Shown: positions 36,306-46,953 of the stretch, one piece after another
Layout of the letters: each line of letters begins with the position of its first letter
Position numbering within the stretch: the first letter of the stretch is position 1
DNA from: Diprion similis
Taxonomy: Eukaryota; Arthropoda; Insecta; Hymenoptera; Diprionidae
Assembly: GCF_021155765.1 (NCBI RefSeq)
Contig: NC_060107.1
Coordinates: 5,814,501-5,878,500 of the forward strand
Length of the DNA: 64,000 bases
Direction of reading: 5' to 3'
Translations under genes and position numbers: made by a program
Notes under the pieces: model-generated
Database searches by the model: none
What the model was told of the DNA's origin: nothing
Seen by the model: the letters and a program-made list of their open reading frames with translations, nothing else

Positions 36306-39227
36306 TCAATTGAAATATTTGCGAATTATATTCTTGTAAGCGATTACGTTCACATTCTGTACCAAGTTAGTGTTGGGGATATTTCCGGTGATATTCGTAT
36401 AGTCGACGATAATCATTCCGGCCGTTTTCGTTCCGTCATAAATAGCTTCCGAAAAGTAAGTATTCGACTCCGTCACAATGGAACCGGCAGTCAGGGCCAC
36501 GGATGCAGCAACGGAATCACACCAGTACGTAACCGCGTCGTCTGATTTCACGGTCAAAGCTGTCGCTGACTGGATTAGCCAGGTTTTTGAATTGTTCAAG
36601 TTGAACAATTCATTCCTTAACGCCTGGCGAAAGAAATGAAAAAATTAGTTTTTCGATTTTTTTCTTCTTTACGGAAGAAACGGTCTTTCCGTTTTACCAC
36701 CTTTATATTTCTCTCCGCGCGTACACAATTTTTCATTTAGACCGTTCACCCGAAGAGTGAATATATCATTTTTTTTCAGACCGTGTATTCTTGCGCTTTT
36801 TACAGCAAATTTTCGAACACAATATGATAGAGGAACTTTGGTGAACCTGATTCTTTAGCGCTTGTTTTTTTATCTGTGCTGCTATATGACTTACCATTGG
36901 TACACCAGCTCGTAGAGTTGATTCCAAAGATACTACGGTCGTCGGCTTCGACGTTGACGAGTTAAAAACGATGAAGTTTGCCGCCGGATCAGCAGCAAAG
37001 TTGAATTCAATTCCGGGCTGCGAATTTCCTCGACCTTCGATACTTCCACCCATGACGATCAGCTCCTCTAGATTGTCCAGGAATTCCGGGTAAATTCTAA
37101 CAGCCAAGGCGATGTTCGTCAGTGGTCCCAAAGCTAGGATCGTCAGCTTGCCTGTCGAGATGGAAACCGCAATTCTTGGTAACTAGTTATTACCGGCCAG
37201 GACTTGGAATCAAGGTTCTGCACTAATATGAAGTCGACAAATTGCTGACAGAGCTTCCACCAAACAAAATGGACTTATTTTTACTGATCAGCATCTCGAA
37301 TGGCGTTGCAGAGTCGAAGTGTAAAGACGCGGCAGAATGTTGCGGGCGACTTACAATTAGCTTTCACTCGCACTGTTATTCGGTAATCTGAAATCGAGCA
37401 GGAAGGCTTGTGGTTCCTCGTTCTTCGAACTCACCTGGATACTGCTTCACGAGGTCAATCATCGCGTTCACAGCGTGCGTCTCATTGATCAAGTCAGTCG
37501 AGGGAGGATCAGGGTAATAAAAATCTCCGAATCCATCCTGGCCGAAATAATAATCTTTCTTGTCGGGCAACAGCAATGGATGGGATGCACCCTTGTACAC
37601 TGGAATCTGTAAGAAAATCATTGATGAATGTAAATTACGGTGACCTTTGACAAAAAAAAAGTACTTTCGTGGGATGAAGTGTTGAGCATTATTCTTAAAC
37701 TTTACTTGCAAGTCGAGTTCTTCCAAATTCGAAACCTTAAATCTTTCGCGTCTTTCTCACTTTAGAACGAAATCTAGTTCGAAGTGCTTCTCGGACCTGA
37801 ATTTTCTCCTCGTTATTTCTCTTCGCGATACTAACATAAATATACTTGTTGCAGGGAAAGCACTTGCACTAATCGAATCGAGTGTAACTCTGATTCAACG
37901 TTGCTGCATAGGGGATGATTTTGGGTAACTCTGAAGAAATATCAGACCTGGACTGGCCGCTTGAACTTACGTCGAGCCTGTCGAGGACCTTCAGTATCTT
38001 GAGAACGTTCAGACCGACGGTGTCGACGTCAGCGTTACCGTTTACGCATGTGATGCCGAGTATTTTCGTGCTCCCGTTGAGTCTTTCGTTCTCTACAGCC
38101 ATGACAACGGCGACTGCATCGTCACCACCTGCATCGGTGTCTATCACCACCTTTTTTTCTGCAGTAATTGCACCGGCGTTCGGGCAGCTGGAATAACATT
38201 GGAAAGACGACGGTAATAAACAACGTTGGGATGGTTCCAGATTTTTTAATAATCAACTTTAGAGTGAATTATTGCCAATTCTGGATTAATCCCGTCGCAT
38301 ATTGTGCTTAGTAATCGATTAGAAAGAATTTACGAGTATCTCACGAGATGGGTTTACGTTAATATGAAAGATGTTGGAAAACTGGTCACTTTTCCACTTC
38401 CTCAGACTGTAGTGAAATGTTTCTACAGATTTCTTAAATTCATTCTCTAGCTACTCTTCAAAACTTTATTTACAGTAATCTGTGTATGCGGTGTAGAAAT
38501 AATTTTCCCACCTTTTTAAACACTTGGTATTATTATTGTCATTATTCACATCGAAACAAAGTTATATAGAAGTAATGCTATGCTGCTATTATGTGTAATA
38601 TCAACTGTAACTCGCGGAAGTCAACCGTATTTTTCGGCCAGCCGCCCAGAATTTTGTTCCAACACGAGTTAAGAATTATATATCCGAACTGCTGGCAGCG
38701 GCAGTGACATTCAACGAATAATGGATCCAGACTGTTACAGTGTGAAAAAAATACAGATTTTATTGCATCCGACCGAAGCAATTCAATTTTTATGCTAAAA
38801 ATTGTTGGACGTGCGAAGATTAAATAAATGAATATATGGTCTACATTTTCCACTGTTCTTTTTTTTTTTTTTTTTTTTTTTTCTTATTTTTTGTTTTTAT
38901 AAAGAATATTTCAATATGAACAATTCAAATTGTTCGTAAGTTTGTTTGTACAGTCATCAGGAAACTTCGACAAAATGAATAAATTCATGTTACGAAAACT
39001 ATGTGAGGATAAAATCTGAAAAAATACTTTGCATTTAGTTCGAGTAAAAAAATGAAACGGAAAGTCAGGAAAGAAATCGAAAATGTTTAGTGAAGAGTTT
39101 GGTCGTGCTTGGTATTTGATTTCGTACGGGTATAATATTTGAGTAAATTATTATCATTTCGATCTCACCTGATTAACAGAAATCGCGAAAACAGTACGAT
39201 GCTGCATACGGATATTTTGTTCGCCAT
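36306..39227 (-). CDS. Nucleoside hydrolase copy B, secreted
   Basis: Exons 39227-39169, 38187-37971, 37606-37435, 37151-36895, 36623-36306 give about 340 aa, with the same exon phases and the same lengths for exons 2-5 (217, 172, 257, 318 nt) as copy A. Exon 1 encodes a short hydrophobic start (MANKISVCSIVLFSRFLLI), a predicted signal peptide, so the enzyme should be secreted, as in insect saliva or venom purine nucleosidases. The active-site motif DTDAGGDD starts at residue 36. GITCVNGN, DGFGDFYYPDPPS, LALGPLTNIALA and EFNFAADPAAN follow. The last exon has CDSVAASVAL, with Cys where classical members have His. Exon 3, intron 3 and most of exon 4 are nearly identical to copy C, while the other exons are not. 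Confidence 0.92.
38855..38882. repeat. Poly(T) run
   Basis: About 22 consecutive T followed by more T-rich sequence, in the first intron of nucleoside hydrolase copy B. Confidence 0.85.
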
Positions 39228-41537
39228 GATATTTTTGGAATTTCACTCTGCAGTATTCTGCTAATTATATGAATGTACAATTCAACATCCGTCACATAAG
39301 CAGTTGGAGAACTTACTGAGCTTCTTGAGTGGCATAGAGAATTTAGGAAACATTCGTAATTACAATATTTACACAGCTTGTATTTTCAATTTTAGCACAG
39401 AACTGAGTTACAAATAATTCTGTTATATATATCAGAAACGAAGGTTAATCTGAAAACATCATACACTTGCCTAAATGGCCATGTCTCGCTTATCGGGCAA
39501 ATAATGCGTGTATTGAATAACGAATTTGAAACCAGCTAAGAAATTTCACCTGCAAATTCATCGTATTTTAGATCGATCGTTCTGGTGATCCGTATCAATA
39601 TTGTATGATTTTAACACAGGCAATGATTATTCAACGATGAAAATCACGTGTTCAGTGGTTTTGCATTGATGTTGAAAATTACAAATGGCGTAATGTAAAA
39701 TTTTTAAATAAATATTTAATAGTTAAACACAAACGTTGCTAAGAATATAAAAAAACTAAGCAAGTAAAAGAGATATTATTAAACTAAACATATTGAAAGT
39801 CACGTGTTTTTGCTATGAATCTGTAATTTGCAACACTCATGCAAAAAAAAAAAAGAATTAAAAAGAATGAAAGAAAAACGGAATGAGTATCTGGATTTCA
39901 TGAAACAACCAGCGTTCGAGATTTGGAAAGGCAGTTTTTTTCCGTGTTAATAAAACTTCGAATTTTATTTAACGAGACAGTATAAATGCTTTGACATATG
40001 GTGTTGAGTACACAATAAAGTGAAAAAAATTTAATGTCGTTAATACGCGTATCGAGTTGTCTGGCATATTCTGCTCTCTAAACATTATGGTTAAAAATGT
40101 TGAAACAGCGGATACATTCGGCTATAAATTAAACGTGAGTTATTTTTGTTAAATCTTTGACAAGAGCACAGGCGGTATAGTATCGTGTTTGTTCTCTACA
40201 TAACTTTTGAAATGTTGGCAGTACATGAAACAGCCAATCGGTTGAATTTCCAGAAGAACAATAAAACTCCTCTACGTAGCAACTATAAACGAGGTATAAG
40301 AATTATTTATTATTCTAACGGAAAACGTGGCACTCACGATTTTCAGTAATCAATTAACTTACCTGAAAATACAAACGGCAAATGTCAGTAGTATACAGAT
40401 TTTCAATTCACAATCCGTCATAATAACGAAGAAACTTTATTAAAGTTTTCATCAATTTATCGATAGTTCAACTAATCAACTAATTTCGGTCGGTGAATTC
40501 ACCAATGCATTATGGTGAGTTTGAGTCATGAAATACACACGCGTTTTTACTCATTTTGCAATAGTTCTGAAGGCGAGTTAATGTATTCAGCGGATAATGG
40601 CAAGTAGTCAAATGATAATTATTCGCTAACCTGTTTGCTTATTGTTAGAAAATACTCGAATAATTGGACATCGTTGTGCGTCACCTGCATGCATCGTTCC
40701 AATTTGCCAAAGTGTTATGCAACTGTTGATAGTGCAGCTCCGTCGAGTTGTTAGTTGCTTACGACGATTATAGATATAAGAAAAAAGCTAGAGTACGGAA
40801 AACAATGTTGTAAATATATTAAACATCTGCAGATTTTCATGAACTGCGTAAGCACTGCGATTTTTGCGACAGCGTCATTCACTGTTTACTAAAAAGTCAA
40901 GTAGGTAATTCAATTGTTAATTTAGTGACAATTTATAGCGCGGTTCACGTGTAGAATAAGAGCTGAATTCTCGATAATTCGTATAACTCAAAAATTACCG
41001 AGAATCCTAACTTTTTTTTATTTATTAAACTACTTTTTTAGTAACAACTACCGAGTTTTTTAGTTCCACATGGTCTCTGAAATATTTCCAAGTGTAAAAA
41101 AAAATACAAATTTCATTTATTTATTCATTGGAAAAATGTAACATTTAAACAGGTAGTCGAAATTCGTACTTTTCCACGAAAAAAAGCATTTTCTGCTAAC
41201 AATCTACCGTGAAAATCCGAATGCCAATTTTTACACAAACTTAATATTTACCAAAAAATTGTACAAAATTTTTTCAAAATTTTTCTTGTTTTTTTTTTTG
41301 TCCTCTATATTGGACCGACCATTTTGAATTTTAGAAATTCGAGTTCAGATGCGTAATCAGTGACCCCAAAAACTATGAAACATAAAGTTTTATCAAAATC
41401 AAATAAGTTTTTGAATTTACGTTCGCCATATTTAATCCGCCATTTTGCATTATCGAATTTCGAGTTCAGATTCGTTATCAGCGACCCCAAAATCCCACGA
41501 ATGAAAACTTTAAAGTAAATCGCAGGTAAGGAAAGAG
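39228..41537. other. Spacer between nucleoside hydrolase copies B and C
   Basis: It contains the promoter flank of copy B. AT-rich, with no coding exon. The last 230 bp hold two copies of a degenerate repeat (41326-41506). Confidence 0.5.
41326..41506. repeat. Two tandem copies of a degenerate ~120-bp repeat
   Basis: The stretch CCATTTTGAATTTTAGAAAT then CGAGTTCAGATGCGTAATCA then GTGACCCCAAAA (from 41326) recurs about 121 bp later as CCATTTTGCATTATCG then TCGAGTTCAGATTCG then CAGCGACCCCAAAA. Related CCATTTTGAATTT words also occur at about 14930. Confidence 0.6.
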
Positions 41538-43918
41538 TTATAACAGGTATCTTGAAAGTAGTTGCAGGTAAACGGTTGCGTTTACGTTTTGAATCACGTT
41601 CGTGTTGGCAGCGTTCTTGGTGATGTTTGTATAGTCGACCACGATCATCCCGGCCGTTTTCGTGCCCTCGTAAATAGCGTCCGAATAGTATCCTTCCGAC
41701 TTAGTCACGATGGTACCGGAAGTCAGGACGACAGCAGCAGCAACTGCATCAGGCCAGTACGAGTAGATTGCATTCGGTTTTCTAGTGGCAATGGTTGCGG
41801 TTGCGGAATCGATTAACCAAATTTTTGTGTTATTTGAATTGGTTAAAGACTTCCTGAAACTCTGCAGAAGAAAAAGATGTGAAGATCGGAATGTGAAGCG
41901 CCCAGCATGACATCAGCACCATTAAAGGCAACATTCATATTTGCTCACTTTTCAATAATCTGTATCTCATTCTCCTGGTTTCTCCTCATTGTACTTTAGC
42001 CACGTATCCTTTCTCCACTCCTGAGATTTCGCTTCGAAGCACAATATAGACCTACGTTTTTGAGCTATGAAGCTCATCCTTGCATGATCGCTGACTTACC
42101 GTTGGTACCCCGGCTCTTCGAGTGGTTTCCCGAGGTATCAGGATCGTCGGCCTCGACGTTGACGAGTTAAAAACGACGAAGTTTGCCGCCGGATCAGCAG
42201 CAAAGTTGAATTCAATTCCAGGCTGCGAATTTCCTCGACCTTCGGTACTTCCACCCATGACGATCAGCTCCTCTAGATTGTCCAGGAATTCCGGGTAAAT
42301 TCTAACAGCCAAGGCGATGTTCGTCAGTGGTCCCAAAGCTAGGATCGTCAGCTCGCCTGTCGAGGTGGAAACCGCAATTCTTGGTAACTAGTTATTACGG
42401 GCCAGGACTTGGAATCAAGGTTCTGCACTAATATGAAGTCGACAAATTACTGACAGAGCTTCCACCAAGCAAAATGGACTCATTTTTACTGATCAGCATC
42501 TCGAATGGCGTTGCAGAGTCGAAGTGTAAAGACGTGGCAGGGATGTTGCGGGCGACTTACAATTAGCTTTCACTCGCACTGTTATTCGGTAATCTGAAAT
42601 CGAGCAGGAAGGCTTGTGGTTCCTCGTTCTTCGAACTCACCTGGATACTGCTTCACGAGGTCAATCATCGCGTTCACAGCGTGCGTCTCATTGATCAAGT
42701 CAGTCGAGGGAGGATCAGGGTAATAAAAGTCTCCGAATCCATCCTGGCCGAAATAATAATCTTTCTTGTCGGGCAACAGCAATGGATGGGATGCACCCTT
42801 GTACACTGGAATCTTCAAAAATTATACACAAAGTTGAAAAAATGTTGAGTATATACGGCAGTCGAAATAAAAGACTATTAATTTGCGGATGCAGAAGTAC
42901 GTCTTTTTTCGTCAAAATAAGTTTACAAATATCCTCGAAATTGCAATGTCGATGCAGATCTTATAAAAAATAATGCTGTTTTGCAGGTTCTTTACAAACG
43001 TTTGTAAAAACTATTGCATCTTATCAGAGATAACTAAATCATTTTTTTTTTTTTAATTTTTATACCACCCAGCAATTCTACATTCTTACTAATTAGTATT
43101 AAAACGTGCTAAATTTCGTAAGAAATCTGAATCATGCTACTTTTCTTAAGAGGTATCGAATATATCGTAACCATGGTTATTTAAAAGTTTCTAAAATGAC
43201 TAATCTGTGTCAGTAACAATCAGCTTGGATCCAAAACTTGACAGACGGCTTACAGTCACCATCGAAAATGTGTTTTGACTCGGTCCTTCGACTTACGTCA
43301 AGCCTGTTTACGGTTTTAAGAATCTTCAGAACATTCAGGGCGACGTTGTCAACGTAAGCATTTCCATTGACGCAAGTAATGCCAACCACTTTTGGTCCCT
43401 CCTTAAGATTTTCGGATTCTGTAGCCATGATAATGGCGACCGCATCGTCACCCCCCGCGTCCGTGTCGATCAACAGCTTCCTTACTGGAGTTATCACAGC
43501 TGACGAGATGATGCAACTGGAATAACGTTAGAAATCAAGCAGTCTCATGAAGGCGAATTATGAAAAGTTACGAGTTTTTTAATCATTAAGAGAAGGTGAA
43601 AACACAGTTCATCGTCGATTTTCTCTGTTGCACAATAATCGCGTCTCTTAAAAATATTCAACAAATTTCTCTATCACGCGTATGAATTTAATTTACAACA
43701 AATAAAATTCGACATTAAACAGTGTTTGTTTTGGTATTATCCGAACAATTTATCCTCCTAACGAGACAGGATATAATCCACTAATACCTAATAAATTATG
43801 ATTACGATAGGATTTGCTTGAATAATACGTCAATCATAAATGGTAAACTAAATTGTTGTTCTCACCTCAAACTAGATAAGACAAGCATCAGTAGTATGTT
43901 GATATTAAAATCACCCAT
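41538..43918 (-). CDS. Nucleoside hydrolase copy C, secreted
   Basis: Exons 43918-43866, 43516-43297, 42812-42641, 42356-42100, 41861-41538 give about 341 aa with the array's conserved phases; exon 2 is one codon longer than in A and B, and exon 5 is two codons longer. Exon 1 encodes a signal peptide (MGDFNINILLMLVLSSL). The active-site motif DTDAGGDD starts at residue 35; GITCVNGN, DGFGDFYYPDPPS, LALGPLTNIALA and EFNFAADPAAN follow. The last exon reads PDAVAAAVVL, so the classical His is Pro while the Asp is kept. Exons 3-4 with their intron are almost the same as copy B. The acceptor before exon 3 is an unusual TTTTTGAAG instead of the TTACAG of copy B. Confidence 0.88.
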
Positions 43919-44679
43919 CACGTGGGTAGAGAAGTAAATACGATTTCGGAAAGAATTTACTAAGATTTATTTAAATAGCTCAGCCCTTCGCGTACGTAGA
44001 TATATATTCGTTTTTAGTCTGCTGACAAAACGCAAAGCGTGAATCAACCAACGCCTAGAGAACAGATTTCAATACTGAACATGTGTTTTTACGGGTGTAA
44101 CGGTTTTACTATTTCATTGATAAACGAAGTTTAATGTTTTTATTTTTTTGTTTCATTAATATTTTCCCATTTCTTCGGAATTTTCCGTATCAAACCACGC
44201 ACGTAATCTCCCGTTACGCTCTGATTACACTGCCCCTGATAACGTTAATAACGATAAAGTCCGTCATATCTTGGTGAAAACGTTTTCCTTTCTCTTCCAA
44301 ATACGCATCCATATTAGCTATGAATCAAAAACTTCAAGACTTATTTATCAACGTAAAAAAGACAAAAACAAACTTTATAAGTAACAAATTAAGGTTTTGT
44401 TTATTATTCGATGTATAGAATCGATATTCATTTATGTCGATTGAAACTGAAACCTCTACCCTTTTATTTTCCAAAATTATAAATTAACAGCAAAAATGAT
44501 TTCTCGATGACTAAATCCAATTGCTGGAGGGTTAGAGACACTACAAATTTATTTTTTGGTAATTTTAGAACTACGGGTTAAACATACACAACCAGCAAAG
44601 GTCAATAACTGGTAAAATTATCTTAGGAAGTCAATGCAACGGCAGCAACTATACCGCATCACAATAATTCCTGGCCTTG

Positions 44680-44860
44680 CCATTGGCGTCACACGTAAGT
44701 GTTTCAGTTCACGCATGTAATGCCAACTACTTCTGTGCCCTCGTTGAGTTTTTCGGATTCCGCTACCATGATGATTGCGACTGAATCGTCACTTCCTGTG
44801 TCCGTGCCGATTAGCAGCTTTTTCACTTTACAATTAGTGATTACGGCCGGATTCGCGCAA
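44680..44860 (-). pseudogene. Nucleoside hydrolase copy D, dead exon-2 fragment
   Basis: Only the second exon of the gene family is recognisable, starting after the same TTATTCCAG acceptor (exon from 44860). It reads SCANPAVITN, then KKLLIGTDTGSDDSVAI and GITCVN, where a TGA replaces the Gly codon of CVNGN; a second TGA follows a few codons later. The catalytic Asp of DTDAG is Gly. No exons 3-5 follow downstream and no signal-peptide exon was found upstream, so this is a truncated relic at the 5' edge of the tandem array. Confidence 0.85.
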
Positions 44861-45053
44861 CTGGAATAACGTGGAAAAGCAGGAAAAGTTACGTCGCAAG
44901 TCAAACTAAATGTTCATTGCGTTGGAATTAAGTTACATAACAACAAATACCGACATTTTCGAATGACAATTTTTTATTTTTGTTACTGTCGTTCATGGTA
45001 TTCGGTATTTGGTACCTTGGTAAACAAACAAGAACGTTTTTTGAGCATGTGAC

Positions 45054-45173
45054 ATTGGGGTGTCGCAAAAAAATTTTTTTTGCGAGCTGTCCTTTGGAGT
45101 GGGCTCTTAAAACATCAAAAACTAACGTTTTTTCACACGAGACTCAAAAAAAATAGTCTGTTTTTGCGCCACC
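45054..45173. mobile_element. Small inverted-repeat element (MITE-like)
   Basis: The left end GGGGTGTCGCAAAAA matches the inverse of the right end TTTTTGCGCCACCCT. The total is about 120 bp with no coding capacity. Confidence 0.55.
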
Positions 45174-46814
45174 CTATCTATCTGTCCAACCGTTCGTTAG
45201 AGGAACTTGTTTATATCCGAAATGGATGTAGATAACACAGATCTAACATTTGTGGTCATCAAGCAAGGTCATCATCTAATTGAGACTTTACTTGTGCAAC
45301 AAGAGACTCATTTTCGATTCAACCAGAAGTCGGATCAGATAAAAAATGGAAGTAACACTTACGAAAAATAAGTTGATGAATAGTGATTAGTTGATATGTC
45401 ATTTTTGGTCGTACCTCGCAATGGAAACGGAACACTCACTAGAATTCCTTTCACTAATGGAACAAAGAAATTATGCACTTCATTGCAGAACGCAGGTGAT
45501 CGATGGAAGAAAATTTATTTGTACTTCTTCTCAGGTAGCAGATGGTAGATGATCAGTGACCACGAGGTCCAAAAGTGTCACATCGACACTTGATGTATTG
45601 AAAAATATTCTAATACATCAACGCAAAGTTGACTTTACGGATTTGTGAATCGAAATAAATTTACAATAATTAATAATATTATCTCAGAATAGAAATGGGA
45701 AACACTTCTATACTAATGATGGTACATATGCTGATTTTAAATCTTATAAATACTTATTGGATACGAACTTCATCACCAACCACTACTCGATCAACGCAGT
45801 GAACCACAAGGTAAACGACTCGTCTATAGATATCCAGGCTTATTATTATTATTATTTTATGAATATTCTTAGCTTATAATTCTATCCGACAAAAGGACAA
45901 AAGCAGATCCAAGACGCTAAGTGGTGTTGAGAATAAATTTTTTTTTTTCTTCCGTCCATTATAATACTCGCCATTTCGTCCATTGCTTTATCAATTTATG
46001 CAGACTAAGCTACAATACATTCCAGATCCTATAATAGATTTGTTTCTTCACCATTTACACTAGACAACGCGACGTTGGGTGATATTTAATGATCAATTAC
46101 TTCACTCGTTTACGTTCATTCGAGAAAAACAGTTACGTATCAGATCATGGTTATTGATTATTATTAATAATTTGACCACCTTGACGCACATTTTCTGTGA
46201 CATTCGCTACGCGTTCACGGATGAAAAAAAGTGACCAACTACATAGTATCGTTACAAAATTTCAGACAACAACTACATTCAGCATTTGCAAAATTACACT
46301 CTGAGATGGTATAAAACCAGTACTTAGTACGCCATTCGAAGAGGGTTATATTAATGGGTTCAAACGAACTCTTCTATCCGTCTCTAGTATCTTCTCAAAT
46401 ATTTTAACGATTATAAAATGGGGAGTAACTATGTCATGACTAAGAAGTCGCACTTGGCCTGAATTAATAATTATATTTGACTTGTTTGGATCGTTGTTTA
46501 AGCTTGATTAAGTAGGTCGTCGTGACATTGAACTGTTTCTAACAAACTTTATCAATCAGTGATAAAATCGGAGTTCATTAAACCATGCAGGCATTTCAAC
46601 TAAAGAATTTTTTATTGGCGATAATAAAGTATAAGTATTTTTTCTTAATATTATATGAATCTTTTTTCGAAAATCGTTTCGAATTTTTATCACACGTTTC
46701 TCTTACAGTGACGACTATATAACATGTTTCTACTATAACGTAGTATATTACAATGTATTTAATCCAAACTGGAACATTTTTTTCAGTAGAATAGCGCAGC
46801 AGTACATAATTATA

Positions 46815-46846
46815 GTATTATTATTACTATTATTATTATTATTATC
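46815..46846. repeat. ATT microsatellite
   Basis: About ten ATT units with one ACT interruption. Confidence 0.9.
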
Positions 46847-46953
46847 ACTATACGGAAATGGATTTTAATACCGAATTATTATACTGGTGGTAAAAAAAGT
46901 TTTCTTCTTTAAGCGTATTTACACAACAGATGAAAAATACGAGCGTAGATTAT

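Larger units (their letters stand above)
44861..46953. other. Spacer between the hydrolase relic and the CD36-family gene
   Basis: It contains a short inverted-repeat element (45054-45173), ATT/TTA microsatellites (about 45839-45856 and 46815-46846) and otherwise AT-rich DNA. No gene is supported. Confidence 0.5.
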
